Assembly (NCBI GenBank): GCA_910585075.1
Contig: CAJUED010000048.1
Span: 1 to 29,843, forward strand
Length of the DNA stretch: 29,843 nucleotides
Reading direction: 5' to 3'
Source: an uncultured Lachnospiraceae bacterium
GTDB lineage: Bacteria; Bacillota; Clostridia; Lachnospirales; Lachnospiraceae
Shown: piece by piece, positions 14,765 through 23,556 of the stretch
Numbering within the stretch: the first letter of the stretch is position 1
How the letters are laid out: each line of letters opens with the position of its first letter
The notes under the pieces: model-generated
What the model was told of the DNA's origin: nothing
Seen by the model: only the letters and a program-made list of their open reading frames with translations
The model's database searches: none
Program-made: the position numbers and the translations under genes

Positions 14765-16184
14765 CTAGAAAATCCTTCTTACCGAGAGTACGGAACGATA
14801 ATTTGCATTGGATATGATGATACCCGTCTTGGATGTGGATGCATGGACAATCTGGCCGTTTCCGATATAAATTCCCACGTGTCCGGAGTAGCATACAATA
14901 TCACCCGCCTGGGCATTTTCAAGGCCGTTTACCGCAGAGCCCACGCTTCTGTCCGCCGCCGAGGAATGAGGCAGGCTGACACCGAAATTATTGTAAACGC
15001 TCATTACGAAACCGGAGCAGTCCGCACCGTTGGTAAGGCTGGTGCCGCCGTATACATAAGGGTTACCCACAAACTGGCATGCATAATTTGCCACTGACTT
15101 TCCAAGTTCGCTTCCGCCCCCTGCAACATACCGGTGCAGGAGCTTCCTGAGCAGAAGATGAAGATTTCTTTGACTTCGCCTCCCTGTCTCTTGCCGCTTT
15201 AGCTGCCGCTTCCTGAGCTGCCTTTCTCTCCGCTGCTTCTTTTGCCAGTCTGGCTTCTTCCTCGGCCTTAGACTCGGCTTTTACAAATTCCGTTGAAAGG
15301 GTGACATAATCGGTGGAGATGTATCCGTCACCTTCCTCAATGTTTACCTTTACCCATCCGTCTAATTCTTCCGTAACCAGAAGCTGGTCGTCAATGGGAA
15401 TCAGGCCAAGAACCACCGCGTCAAGCCCGGGCTCCTCACGAACCTTCAGGGTCGTGGTTGTAACCGTTGCAATCCTGGTTCCTACTTTCTTTGCAAGTTC
15501 TACGGCATCGTCGCCGGTAACACAATACTCTGCTTTCACATAACCGGTCACGCTGCCGGATTCGATTTCATACCAGCCGTCTTTTTCGGAGATAAACTCG
15601 CCCACTGACTTATCGTACAGCTTGCCTAAAATTTCTCCTTCCTCGCTGGGCATGCTTCTTACATTTACATAATCATTTACTTTTGCTATTACCAGAGACC
15701 GGAAGGATTTTTCCTCACGCTTTGTCTCAAGCTCTCTCTCTAACTGGTTTAAAGTTTTATCCGTGGACGCTTCCACCGTTTCCTCTATCACCATTTCTTC
15801 CTTGTCCGGAAGTAAATCTTTCATTGGCGATGCAAGTGCCGCTGCTGCTGCCGACGCAACGCTTGATGCTGCAGGCGACTCTGTTGCTATGGGTGTGGCA
15901 GTTGCTTCTGCTGTCTGTGTGGGAGAAGCGCTTTCCTTTTCCTCCTCGTCTTTCTCCTCGCCGGTCTCCAAATCAGGACTGGCAACAGGAGCCGCTTCCT
16001 CCTCCTCATCCTTCAGGTTCTTTACGCTGGTAGCGTTAGAAGATAAAAAGTAATCTATTCCTGCCGAAGGGAGCCCGCTTGCTTCCTTCGCAAATACATC
16101 CAAGTTCATGCCGGAAAACAAAAGAGCCGCCGATATGGCACAAACCGTAACACGCCCTGCTTTTCTAACATTCTTTATCTGCAT
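14765..16184 (-). pseudogene. Secreted SH3-NlpC/P60 cell-wall hydrolase, frameshifted before the catalytic domain
   Basis: The reading frame from ATG 16184 (GGAGG five bases upstream) encodes a signal peptide ending near VFA, a Glu/Ala/Thr-rich spacer, two bacterial SH3 domains (around residues 165-225 and 235-295: VNVRSMPSEEGEILG and LKVREEPGLDAVVLG), and an Ala/Lys/Glu-rich linker. In this frame it then runs into a Cys/Arg-rich tail after QEAPAPV. The next frame, joined around 15120-15145, continues GGGSELGKSVANYACQFVG into a complete NlpC/P60 domain with YVYGGTS, the catalytic Cys in GADCSGF, His in GHVGIYI and the third polar residue in IVHAS, ending at 14765. One base gained or lost explains everything. 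The intact protein would be a DL-endopeptidase of about 470 aa. This could be a true inactivating frameshift, a phase-variable or programmed shift, or a sequencing error. Confidence 0.82.
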
Positions 16185-16260
16185 GATGACCTCCATTTGT
16201 CTTTATCTATTGTAGGTAATATAAATTGTTATGCTTATCATATGAAGTTTGTTACTAAAT

Positions 16261-16277
16261 ATTACAAATTTGTTACA
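16261..16277 (-). promoter_or_regulatory. WalR-like operator upstream of the NlpC/P60 gene
   Basis: On the minus strand TGTAAC, five bases, TGTAAT (16277-16261) exactly fits the WalR/YycF consensus TGTWAH-N5-TGTWAH. It lies about 77-93 bp upstream of a secreted peptidoglycan hydrolase, the gene class this regulator controls in Firmicutes. Related GTTAC half-sites flank it. No walRK genes are in the window. Confidence 0.5.
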
Positions 16278-16396
16278 TCTGTTAATAAATATAACACCAA
16301 TCATGCAGTCTGTCAACCGTCGGAAGCATTTTCCATGGGTTTTATATCCGGCAATATTTACATTTCACAGGCTGAGCCGCGGACGGATGCATAAAC

Positions 16397-18142
16397 CTAC
16401 CGGGCCCATTCAAGGGCCTCCTCCAGACTGTCCGCCCCCAAAATATTCAACATAAAATCCACATATCCTTCCCCTTCTTCCGTATCAATGTTACGGAATA
16501 TCTCTTTTAAAAACTTCTCGGAATGGTCGTACTCATAAATTCCAAAAGATAATCCCTGTGCCATCTCCTCCGGCGCGTCCGTCTGCCGGTTCATAATAAA
16601 CGCTTCTATGTATGGATTAGCCTCCGTAATATAATAGCAGTATGCAAAAGCCGCCGCCTGCAGTTTCTCCCCGAATTTAGAGGAAAATCCAAGCTCCGTA
16701 ATTGTAATGCTTCTAACCTGTCCCTCCGTATCCAAATACTCCTCCTGGGCAAGGAAATCGGTCAGTACATTTAAATTCATGATGGAAAGCGTCTCCGCCT
16801 CCTGGGTTTTGTCGTATTCCTGAGACCAGTAATTCACACGGGTCAGCGGATTTGGATAAGGATGTATGGCAATTCCCCAGTCATAATTCCCGTGCCTATG
16901 GGCCGCCTGATTGATTCCTTCTATCAAATCCTTTGCATTGAAATAAATCCTGTTGTCTCCTCCGTTGCTGTTCCAGTCATGGTCTATACTGAAATACACC
17001 TTTGCACCCGCATATCTTCTTTTTGCCGCCTGATAAAAAATGCGGAAGGCCTTTTCAAATTCCTGGGTATAATAGGCCACGTCATTGGTATTCATATAGT
17101 TCCAGGTTTTAAACTGATTAATCTCATTGGCGATCACCCAGCTGTACACCATGCCGTGCTCCCCACTGGAATAACGCTCCGCCAGGAAACTGGCCACGGC
17201 CTCAAGCTCCTTTACCCCCTCCTCCTCGGCGGTGTTAAACATGTAATAGTTGGCGCCGCTTGTATGGTCCCTTGCCTGCGGATGAATCATCTCAATATGG
17301 TTTTCATTCCAGTCATTTAAAACAATTGCGGTGGAGCACATCCCCAAATCCGTCAGATAAGTAAACAGCCCGTCGTAACCATTGATGGCCGCACCGTTAA
17401 ACAGATAATCGGTTCCCTGATAGCTGTAAGTAATCGTGGGAAATGTTTCGTCTGCGGTTTCTCCCATAATGGCTGATAAAGGAATGTTGTAAATGGCGTG
17501 CTTCACTCCCAGGTCGGTTAAATTCTCCGTGCCCAGCATGGTCGGATCAAGCAATAGTCCTTTCTTGGATTCAAGAAACGGATACTCCTCCTGATTATCC
17601 GCCAGGGCCCCCGGATTTGACAGATAAACCCCTTCACCCACCGGCACATAATTTCCCTCCACCAGCAGGGCCGGTACAAACTGCTCAAACAGATATTCCT
17701 CCTCATAGGGGAAACATATCTCGCACTCTGTTCCCTTCGGCCCAAAAGCCACAGGCTTTTTGTCCGGCATTTCTCCATTTTCATCCTCATAACATGCCCG
17801 CGTAAGCAAATACAGATAAGGGTCGTCGCTCTCCGGTATCTGAGGCATTGCAAGGGTATAAACCATCTGCTCCTCCTCCTTTTCATAAGCCAGCAAAAAG
17901 TCGGAGCCATATGTTTCAAGCTCTCCTGTCTCCACGTGGATATCTCCCCGGGTAAGACGCTCTTTCTCCTTTTTGGTTAATTGTGTATTATCTTTCTTCT
18001 TCGCCGTATTTTCCGATACGGTTTCCTTCTCCTCCACCTCTTTTACGACTTTCACCGTCTCACTGGTCTTTTTTCCACAGCCCCCCAAAAGGCATGCCGG
18101 CAAAAAAAAGCCCGCCATAAAGAAAAGTAAAATTTTTTTCAT
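16397..18142 (-). CDS. DUF5722-type lipoprotein, probable TIM-barrel glycosidase-like protein
   Basis: This 581-aa protein has a lipoprotein signal with lipobox LGGC (Cys22), then a charged linker and a beta-rich N-terminal part (about 65-190). A large (beta/alpha)8-like domain resembles DUF5722. VIANEINQ carries Asn339-Glu340, and TITELGF carries Glu483. Their spacing and context match the acid/base and nucleophile glutamates of clan GH-A glycoside hydrolases. Other barrel-like features are IVLNDWNEN, YFSIDHDWN and AIHPYPNP. It would act outside the membrane on a glycan, but this is inference; the family has no activity known to me. The gene starts 21 bp after the BMP-family gene, with a GGGGGA-rich ribosome binding site, so the two form an operon. 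Confidence 0.75.
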   Translation of the reverse strand: MKKILLFFMAGFFLPACLLGGCGKKTSETVKVVKEVEEKETVSENTAKKKDNTQLTKKEKERLTRGDIHVETGELETYGSDFLLAYEKEEEQMVYTLAMPQIPESDDPYLYLLTRACYEDENGEMPDKKPVAFGPKGTECEICFPYEEEYLFEQFVPALLVEGNYVPVGEGVYLSNPGALADNQEEYPFLESKKGLLLDPTMLGTENLTDLGVKHAIYNIPLSAIMGETADETFPTITYSYQGTDYLFNGAAINGYDGLFTYLTDLGMCSTAIVLNDWNENHIEMIHPQARDHTSGANYYMFNTAEEEGVKELEAVASFLAERYSSGEHGMVYSWVIANEINQFKTWNYMNTNDVAYYTQEFEKAFRIFYQAAKRRYAGAKVYFSIDHDWNSNGGDNRIYFNAKDLIEGINQAAHRHGNYDWGIAIHPYPNPLTRVNYWSQEYDKTQEAETLSIMNLNVLTDFLAQEEYLDTEGQVRSITITELGFSSKFGEKLQAAAFAYCYYITEANPYIEAFIMNRQTDAPEEMAQGLSFGIYEYDHSEKFLKEIFRNIDTEEGEGYVDFMLNILGADSLEEALEWAR

Positions 18143-18163
18143 ATCCCCATTCCCCCTGCACCT

Positions 18164-19465
18164 TTAATCTTCCGCTTCATCCGTATTTAGTGTAAAAGAT
18201 ACCTGGGGCTGCTCATCAATTGCATCCGATATGGAAATCTCCCCCATCTTAATTTTCTTATGCACCTCGTCAAACTTCTCCATGGTAAGGGCGCTAAATC
18301 TCCATTCCGTGTCAAAAATCGGAATGCCCGTACAGTTATCGCCCATGTCATAGCGCACACTCTGTCCGGCAAATTCCTCTGACCACCTGCATCCTTCCGC
18401 ATAAAAATCATCCAACGAAATAACCACCGCGCCGGTAATATCCTTTATGGCACTGGTCAAAAACCGTTCCGACAACCCGCTTTGGTCCGTATCCACGCCG
18501 ATAATAAGGCCGTCCCTCTCCTCCGCTGCCGCCAACACCGACTGATACAAAAAGCCGCCGCAGGCAAATATCACTTCCGTTCCGTCCTCATACCACTTAA
18601 GGGCCTTTAGCCGGATTTCCTCACCTGGCTCGAAGGAATCCGCATACCAGTAATTCACCGACACATCCGTAAGTCCCAGAACCTGTACCGCATCCTCAAT
18701 CCCCTGGAGGTAACCGTAACCGTATCTCATTACCGCATCCGTCTCTTTCCCGCCGATAAATCCCAGCTTCCGGTATCCGTCAAAGACTGTCAGATAGCCG
18801 GCCAGATAGCCCGACTCCTCCTCCTTAAAGGATACACAGTGCACATTGTCCTCTATGGCAACTGCGCTTCCAAAGCTGTTAACAGGAACCCCGTCAATCA
18901 GAAGAAAACATATCTCCGGATACTCGCTCTGCAAGTTTCCCACCGCTTCATCAAAGCCTTCGCCTCCGCAGACAATCATTTTAGCTTCATTGGAAACTGC
19001 CTGGCGAATGACCTCCTCATAGCTTTCCACCGCATTTGCATCCGCAGTATAATAAGAAAAAGAAACCCCTGCGGAAAATGCATACATCCGGATTCCCTCA
19101 TAAATCGCTTCGTTGTAGCTTTCATCCATGATATTGCCGTCCAGTACAAAAGCAATCTCTCCGCCCTTTTCCTTATAATCTCCGTATATGTCCTCCATCA
19201 GCTTATCCTCCGGTCCTCCTTCCGGAGACTTCAGCACGAAAAGCCATCTGTCCATATTTTTTTCCGCTTCTTCTGCCGCCTGCGCAAGCTCAGCCTCTGA
19301 AATCTTTTCCTGAACCTCCTCATCGGCCGCATCTCCTTCCTCGGCCGCCGTTTCCTCCCCGGTGCTTTCCACTTCCTCTGATATGGTTTCCTGCTGCCCG
19401 CCGCATCCCGCAAGCACGCCCGCAAGTAAAAGACCCGCGAGACAACATATTATTTTCTTCTTCAT
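18164..19465 (-). CDS. BMP-family substrate-binding lipoprotein
   Basis: This 433-aa protein has a lipoprotein signal with lipobox LAGC (Cys21), an acidic Glu-rich linker to about residue 70, then a periplasmic-binding fold of the basic membrane protein (BMP/PnrA-like) type. Family features include FVLDGNIMDESYNEAIYEG near 105-125, MIVCGGEGFDEAV near 160, KLGFIGGKETDAVMRYGYGY near 235-255, VIFACGGFLYQSVLAA near 300 and IIGVDTDQSG near 325. BMP proteins commonly bind nucleosides for an ABC importer, but no permease or ATPase gene is adjacent. The partner gene encodes a DUF5722 lipoprotein, so a sensing or glycan-linked role is possible. Its 5' end overlaps the second copy of a dispersed hairpin repeat. 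The ribosome binding site is weak. Confidence 0.82.
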   Translation of the reverse strand: MKKKIICCLAGLLLAGVLAGCGGQQETISEEVESTGEETAAEEGDAADEEVQEKISEAELAQAAEEAEKNMDRWLFVLKSPEGGPEDKLMEDIYGDYKEKGGEIAFVLDGNIMDESYNEAIYEGIRMYAFSAGVSFSYYTADANAVESYEEVIRQAVSNEAKMIVCGGEGFDEAVGNLQSEYPEICFLLIDGVPVNSFGSAVAIEDNVHCVSFKEEESGYLAGYLTVFDGYRKLGFIGGKETDAVMRYGYGYLQGIEDAVQVLGLTDVSVNYWYADSFEPGEEIRLKALKWYEDGTEVIFACGGFLYQSVLAAAEERDGLIIGVDTDQSGLSERFLTSAIKDITGAVVISLDDFYAEGCRWSEEFAGQSVRYDMGDNCTGIPIFDTEWRFSALTMEKFDEVHKKIKMGEISISDAIDEQPQVSFTLNTDEAED

Positions 19466-19472
19466 TTATTCT

Positions 19473-19544
19473 CTCATTTCCGCGCTGCTTTTTGCACTGC
19501 TTTTTCAGTTTTCCAAGTTTGTGGTTCCAGCGCAGACACAAACT
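19473..19544. repeat. Dispersed hairpin-forming repeat, copy 2, in the BMP gene leader
   Basis: This segment repeats the ordered blocks seen at 133-193: CTCATTTC, GCGCTG, TTTTTGC, AGTTTGTG and the 17-base block from CAGCGCAG to CAAACT. It is about 10 bp longer in the middle. Here the element ends only 7 bp upstream of the BMP start codon, so it would be transcribed into the leader, where its stems could affect translation. The remaining upstream bases (19545-19710) contain a TATACT that may be a -10, with no good -35. Confidence 0.6.
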
Positions 19545-19710
19545 TGTATCCTCTTTTTTACAACAATTCCACAGTCCAGTATAGCATGAGAAGTAATAGC
19601 CTGTACACCCGAAATATGTTCGTCTTTCTTAATTCTTTCTTATTTCATATAGTTTTTTGTGCAATCCCGCTCTTACCGAAAGCCAAAAGCCATTACAGCG
19701 CTTTTCTCAC

Positions 19711-20523
19711 TTATATCTGTTCCCGGACCCATCTGACGGATTTTTTGATTCCCTCCAGTGTGTCCTCATAACCATACAGTTCCACAATCACGTTTCCCTC
19801 ATAGCTTTTGTCCTTGAGCTGCTCCAAAATCTCCTTTATGTGGATGTATCCACTTCCCACTGTTGTTGTAAAGGCGCTGCTCCCATCATGGCATATGCAG
19901 GCGCTATCCCCTTCCATATGGGCGCTGTCACTCCTGTCCTTTAAATGGACCGTACATATCTTGTCGGCAAATCGGTTAAATGCTTTCCTTTCATCCTCTC
20001 TGTAGCACACAAAATTCCCTGTGTCAAAGGCGCACTTAAGACCATCAATATTTTCCAGAAAATAAGCAAGACCATCCGCCGAATTATAAGGCGAGAGCAT
20101 AGAATCATAGTCCTCCATGCATACCGAAATTCCTCTTTCACTGCCGTAGGCCACCGCCTTTTTTACGGCCGCAGCCATGTTCTCAAGCATTTCCCCGCGT
20201 TTTTCCTCATCCTCTTTCAAAATCATTCCGGGCACGATCAGACAGTTGGATGCCCCCATCTTAAGGGCTGTCTCAATATACGCTTTATAACTTTCATCCT
20301 CCGGGTGGCGGCCAAAGTCAAAATGCTGATGCAGCCCTTCCACCAAAAGATTTTTTTCCTGAAAAAGCGCCGCCAGTTCTTCTTCCCTTCCTTTTAAAGA
20401 ATCCCATGCAATATAAATCATTTCAAGTCCTTCCGCTTTCAGCTCGTCCAGCGCATCTTTCACGGAAATCCCCTTTTCCTGTGCTCCATAAACAATATTT
20501 TCATAAAAAGCTGCTATTTTCAT
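19711..20523 (-). CDS. Sugar phosphate isomerase/epimerase (xylose isomerase-like TIM barrel)
   Basis: This 270-aa TIM-barrel protein has the four metal-ligand positions of the family: Glu in VCMEDYD near 138, Asp in CAFDTGNF near 170, His in TVHLKD near 198 and Glu in VIVELYG near 250. GLHQHFDFG lies near 63. It is a member of the AP-endonuclease-2/xylose isomerase-like group that works on sugars, inositols or keto-acid sugars. The start has AAAGGAGGGG upstream and a well-formed promoter at 20604-20632. It is co-oriented with the BMP-DUF5722 operon but 245 bp upstream, so co-transcription is unsure. It shares little obvious sequence with the isomerase at 5118. The substrate cannot be told. 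Confidence 0.8.
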   Translation of the reverse strand: MKIAAFYENIVYGAQEKGISVKDALDELKAEGLEMIYIAWDSLKGREEELAALFQEKNLLVEGLHQHFDFGRHPEDESYKAYIETALKMGASNCLIVPGMILKEDEEKRGEMLENMAAAVKKAVAYGSERGISVCMEDYDSMLSPYNSADGLAYFLENIDGLKCAFDTGNFVCYREDERKAFNRFADKICTVHLKDRSDSAHMEGDSACICHDGSSAFTTTVGSGYIHIKEILEQLKDKSYEGNVIVELYGYEDTLEGIKKSVRWVREQI

Positions 20524-20603
20524 GATCAGGCCCCTCCTTTTATCCTTCCTTTTCTCTGTTCTCAGTGCAGGTTCACTACATTTCCTTCCCCTCCTGCCTT
20601 TTT

Positions 20604-20632
20604 ATTATACTTTAGACATTCCGCCGAATCAA
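20604..20632 (-). promoter_or_regulatory. Promoter of the 19711-20523 isomerase gene
   Basis: On the minus strand TTGATT (20632-20627) and a perfect TATAAT (20609-20604) are separated by 17 bases. The predicted leader is about 70-75 nt. Confidence 0.62.
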
Positions 20633-20802
20633 TGAAGATTTTGTAACAGTCAAGCAAGGTTTTATGATACAAGATTTTCGATAACATAAAGCCCGAAACT
20701 TTGCATTTAACATAAAATCCGTAAGAATACGCAGGCTAAGCCCGCGGAGAATTCAAAGAATTTTATTGCGGATAAGGGCCTGATGTGTGATAATAAAAAG
20801 TG

Positions 20803-20833
20803 GAGGAAAATCTTCCTCTTTCAGAGATATAAT
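20803..20833 (+). promoter_or_regulatory. Candidate xpaC promoter with overlapping palindromic operator
   Basis: TATAAT at 20828-20833 lies 28 bp before the xpaC start codon. The place where a -35 should be has no TTGACA-like hexamer. A perfect palindrome GAGGAA-AATC-TTCCTC (20803-20818) covers that position. A weak -35 beneath a palindrome is the usual look of an activator-dependent or repressor-controlled promoter. Confidence 0.42.
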
Positions 20834-20861
20834 GTGAAAGACATAAAGAGGTTTTATCATA

Positions 20862-22406
20862 ATGAGCGACTATCAAAACCGGAGCAATGTGGGGGAGCAA
20901 ATGAAGGAAGCCCTGGCCCAGGCTCTGCGGACAGGCGATTTTAAAGATTTAAACAATCTGGTCAACCAGACCGTGACCAGCACTTTAAACGAGGTTGGAA
21001 AGCATATCTCCTTTGAAAATAACGAAAATCAGGCAAAGGATACAAATAATTTTTCCCAATGGGAACAGGACACTTTTCATGCCCACAGGGAGCGGGAGGA
21101 GCAAAAGAGGCAAAGGCAGCAACAGCACTGGCAGGAACAGTTACAGCGCACCCAGGAGCATCTTGCCCGGCAAAAGGAACAATTCATGCGGCAGAAGGAC
21201 CAGTTTCTGCATTCCCAGACTCCCGTAAGGCAAAAAGTTGGCCGGGCTAAGGAAATCACCCTTGCCAAATTCAATAAAGTAGGCGGCGTATCCAATATCC
21301 TGTACAAGGTCTTTGGCGGAATCGGTCTCGGTGTTACCGGAATCATGCTCTTTAGCCTGTTTATTCTCTGGGGCGCAGGTTGGCCCGTTAACGCAGCCGG
21401 ATTTATGGTCAATCTTATTTTTATGCTGATTTTCTTCGGCTTAATCCACATTGGCGTGGGACAAGGCAAACGGTTAAAGCGGGCCCGACGCTATATGGAG
21501 CTGTGCGACCGGAGAATGTACATAGAGACGGAAGCCCTGGCAGCGAGCACCGGAAAGAGCAAACGCTATGTGCTGAAGGATCTGCAGAAAATGTTAAAGC
21601 TGGGCATCTTCCCGGAAGGCCATCTTGACAGGCAAAAGACCTGCTTCATGCTAAATGATGCGGTCTATAGGCAATATCTGGAAATGGAAGAATATCAAAG
21701 GCGCAGAGCCCTTGAACAGCAGAGTCCCACCGGACAGAATCCGCCGGGGGCAGATATGGATTCGGACACAACTGCCTCTGTAAAAGACAAGTCCTCTTAC
21801 GGGAAGGCGGATTCCAGGAATCGTAATTCTATGAATAATTCTAAGAATCCTGATTCTATGAATCCCGATTCTATGAATTCTGATTCCATGAACAATTCCC
21901 AGGGAAATGATTCCCGGGCAAAGGGTTCGGAAAAGACGGAACTTGATACCATGATAGCGGAAGGCGACGAGTGTATCAGCAAATTAAGATACCTAAACGA
22001 TCAGATTCCCGGGGAGGTTATTTCCGCCAAGCTTTTCCGTCTGGAGAATCTTTTAAAAGAGATTTTTGAAAATTTAAAGGAACACCCCGAGCAGATGCAC
22101 CGGATGCATAAGCTGATGGACTACTATCTTCCTACCACTTTAAAGTTGGTGGAGGCTTATGAGGATTTTGACAAGATAAGTGTGCCGGGTCCGGAGATTA
22201 TCGCTGCCAAGGCGGAAATCGAGAATACCCTGGACACCATTAATCAGGCTTTTACGGAACTTTTAAACAACCTGTTTCAGGACACCGTGCTTGACGTCAC
22301 CACCGACGCCCAGGTGCTTAAGACCATGCTCGCCCGTGAGGGGCTGATGAAAGAAATGGATATCACCAAACTAAACATAGATGGAGGACAGAAGAATGAA
22401 CAGTGA
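20862..22406 (+). CDS. xpaC: XpaC-family membrane protein (5-bromo-4-chloroindolyl phosphate hydrolysis family)
   Basis: This 514-aa protein has a Gln/Arg-rich helical region (about 70-125), a hydrophobic hairpin near 145-200 (two membrane helices, FILWGAGWPVNAAG in the turn), and an XpaC-like cytosolic part beginning GKRLKRARRYMELCDRRMYIE. The family takes its name from X-phosphate hydrolysis in Bacillus, and its true role is not settled. Residues about 322-345 form an Asn/Ser/Met/Asp-rich linker made of 15-bp repeats. The C-terminal part is helical. The stop overlaps the telA start by 11 bp, so the two are co-translated, as in many Firmicutes. No ribosome binding site is evident: GAGG at 20848-20851 is 10 bases from the ATG. 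Length exceeds typical XpaC because of the linker and N-terminal extension. Confidence 0.82.
   Translation: MSDYQNRSNVGEQMKEALAQALRTGDFKDLNNLVNQTVTSTLNEVGKHISFENNENQAKDTNNFSQWEQDTFHAHREREEQKRQRQQQHWQEQLQRTQEHLARQKEQFMRQKDQFLHSQTPVRQKVGRAKEITLAKFNKVGGVSNILYKVFGGIGLGVTGIMLFSLFILWGAGWPVNAAGFMVNLIFMLIFFGLIHIGVGQGKRLKRARRYMELCDRRMYIETEALAASTGKSKRYVLKDLQKMLKLGIFPEGHLDRQKTCFMLNDAVYRQYLEMEEYQRRRALEQQSPTGQNPPGADMDSDTTASVKDKSSYGKADSRNRNSMNNSKNPDSMNPDSMNSDSMNNSQGNDSRAKGSEKTELDTMIAEGDECISKLRYLNDQIPGEVISAKLFRLENLLKEIFENLKEHPEQMHRMHKLMDYYLPTTLKLVEAYEDFDKISVPGPEIIAAKAEIENTLDTINQAFTELLNNLFQDTVLDVTTDAQVLKTMLAREGLMKEMDITKLNIDGGQKNEQ
21825..21896 (+). repeat. In-frame 15-bp tandem repeats in xpaC
   Basis: Three consecutive 15-bp units beginning GATTCTATG or GATTCCATG (21852, 21867, 21882) encode DSMNP-like pentapeptides. 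A degenerate unit (21825-21839) and a 12-bp partial unit precede them. The unit length preserves frame, so copy-number change would alter only linker length. Confidence 0.72.
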
Positions 22407-23556
22407 TTTAGATGCATTGGTAAAGGAGGCTCCCACTTTAACGCTCACCCCTTTTACTGAGGAGGAGGCTGTGAGCAGTCCTGTGGTCATAGAGGATGAG
22501 ACCCCTGAAGTCCCGGAGGCGGTCTTAACCCCCGAGGAGCAGAAAATGGTGGACACCTTTGCCTCACAGATTGACATTACCAATACCCAGATGGTCATGC
22601 AGTACGGGGCAGGCAGCCAGAAAAAGATAGCGGATTTCTCCCAGAGCGCCTTAAATAACGTGCGCACCAAAGATATGGGCGAAATAGGCCAGATGCTGAC
22701 TGATGTGGTTACGGAATTAAAGGAATTTGAGGAACCGGAGGAAAAGAAATTCCTGGGCATCTTCAAAAAGGGCGGCAATAAGCTGGAAAGCATGAAAATA
22801 AAGTACGACAAAGCGGAAAATAATATCAACAAAATCTGCAAGGTAATGGAGAATCATCAGGTCACTCTGTTAAAGGACGCGGCCATGCTTGATAAAATGT
22901 ACGATTTGAACCTGAATTACTTTAAGGAACTGTCCATGTACATTCTTGCCGGCAAGCAGAAGTTAGAGCAGGCCAGAGGCGTCGAGCTGCCCTCCCTGCT
23001 TAAAAAGGCGGAGAGAAGCGGACTTCCCGAGGACACCCAGGCCGCCAACGATTACGCCGCCATGTGCGAGCGCTTTGAAAAGAAAATTTACGATTTGGAG
23101 CTTACAAGAACCATCTCCATGCAGATGGCCCCTCAGATTCGTTTAATCCAAAGTAATGATACCGCCATGTCCGAAAAGATACAGTCCACTCTTGTCAACA
23201 CAATTCCTTTATGGAAAAGTCAGATGGTGATTGCCATAGGTCTGGATCATTCCAGCCAGGCCGCTAAGGCTCAAAAGGAAGTGACGGATATGACCAATGC
23301 CCTGCTTAAGAAAAATGCGGAAACCTTAAAAACTGCAACCATTGAAACTGCAAGAGAGAGCGAGCGCGGCATTGTGGATATCGAGACCCTGACTGCAACC
23401 AATCAGACCCTTATCAGCACTTTAGACGAGGTTCTGAAAATCCAGGAGGACGGACGGGCCAAGAGAAAGAGCGCCGAGGTAGAGCTTAACAGAATCGAAA
23501 ATGAAATGCGCCAGAAGCTTCTTGCAGTAAGCCGTTCTTCCGCGGGGCAGGCGTAG
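22396..23556 (+). CDS. telA: Toxic anion resistance protein TelA family
   Basis: This 386-aa soluble, almost wholly helical protein belongs to the TelA/KlaA family, linked historically to tellurite resistance and paired with XpaC in Firmicutes. Recognisable stretches are VDTFASQIDITNTQMVMQYG near 50-70, FLGIFKKGGNKLESMKIKYD near 118-138 and QMAPQIRLIQSNDTAMSEKI near 240-260. The ATG at 22396 has GGAGG eight bases upstream and lies inside the end of xpaC, showing translational coupling; an ATG at 22381 would use the Shine-Dalgarno as codons and is rejected. The family's molecular function is unproven. Membrane or envelope stress and division-related roles have been suggested. It ends in a long inverted repeat (23555-23625) that includes the last two bases of the stop. 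Confidence 0.9.
   Translation: MNSDLDALVKEAPTLTLTPFTEEEAVSSPVVIEDETPEVPEAVLTPEEQKMVDTFASQIDITNTQMVMQYGAGSQKKIADFSQSALNNVRTKDMGEIGQMLTDVVTELKEFEEPEEKKFLGIFKKGGNKLESMKIKYDKAENNINKICKVMENHQVTLLKDAAMLDKMYDLNLNYFKELSMYILAGKQKLEQARGVELPSLLKKAERSGLPEDTQAANDYAAMCERFEKKIYDLELTRTISMQMAPQIRLIQSNDTAMSEKIQSTLVNTIPLWKSQMVIAIGLDHSSQAAKAQKEVTDMTNALLKKNAETLKTATIETARESERGIVDIETLTATNQTLISTLDEVLKIQEDGRAKRKSAEVELNRIENEMRQKLLAVSRSSAGQA

Larger units (their letters stand above)
20524..20861. other. Divergent intergenic region between the isomerase and xpaC
   Basis: About 340 bp containing the leftward isomerase promoter (20604-20632), and a perfect palindrome (20803-20818) with a TATAAT box (20828-20833) ahead of xpaC. 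Bases 20640-20790 are AT-rich with no frame or named motif that I can support. Confidence 0.5.
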
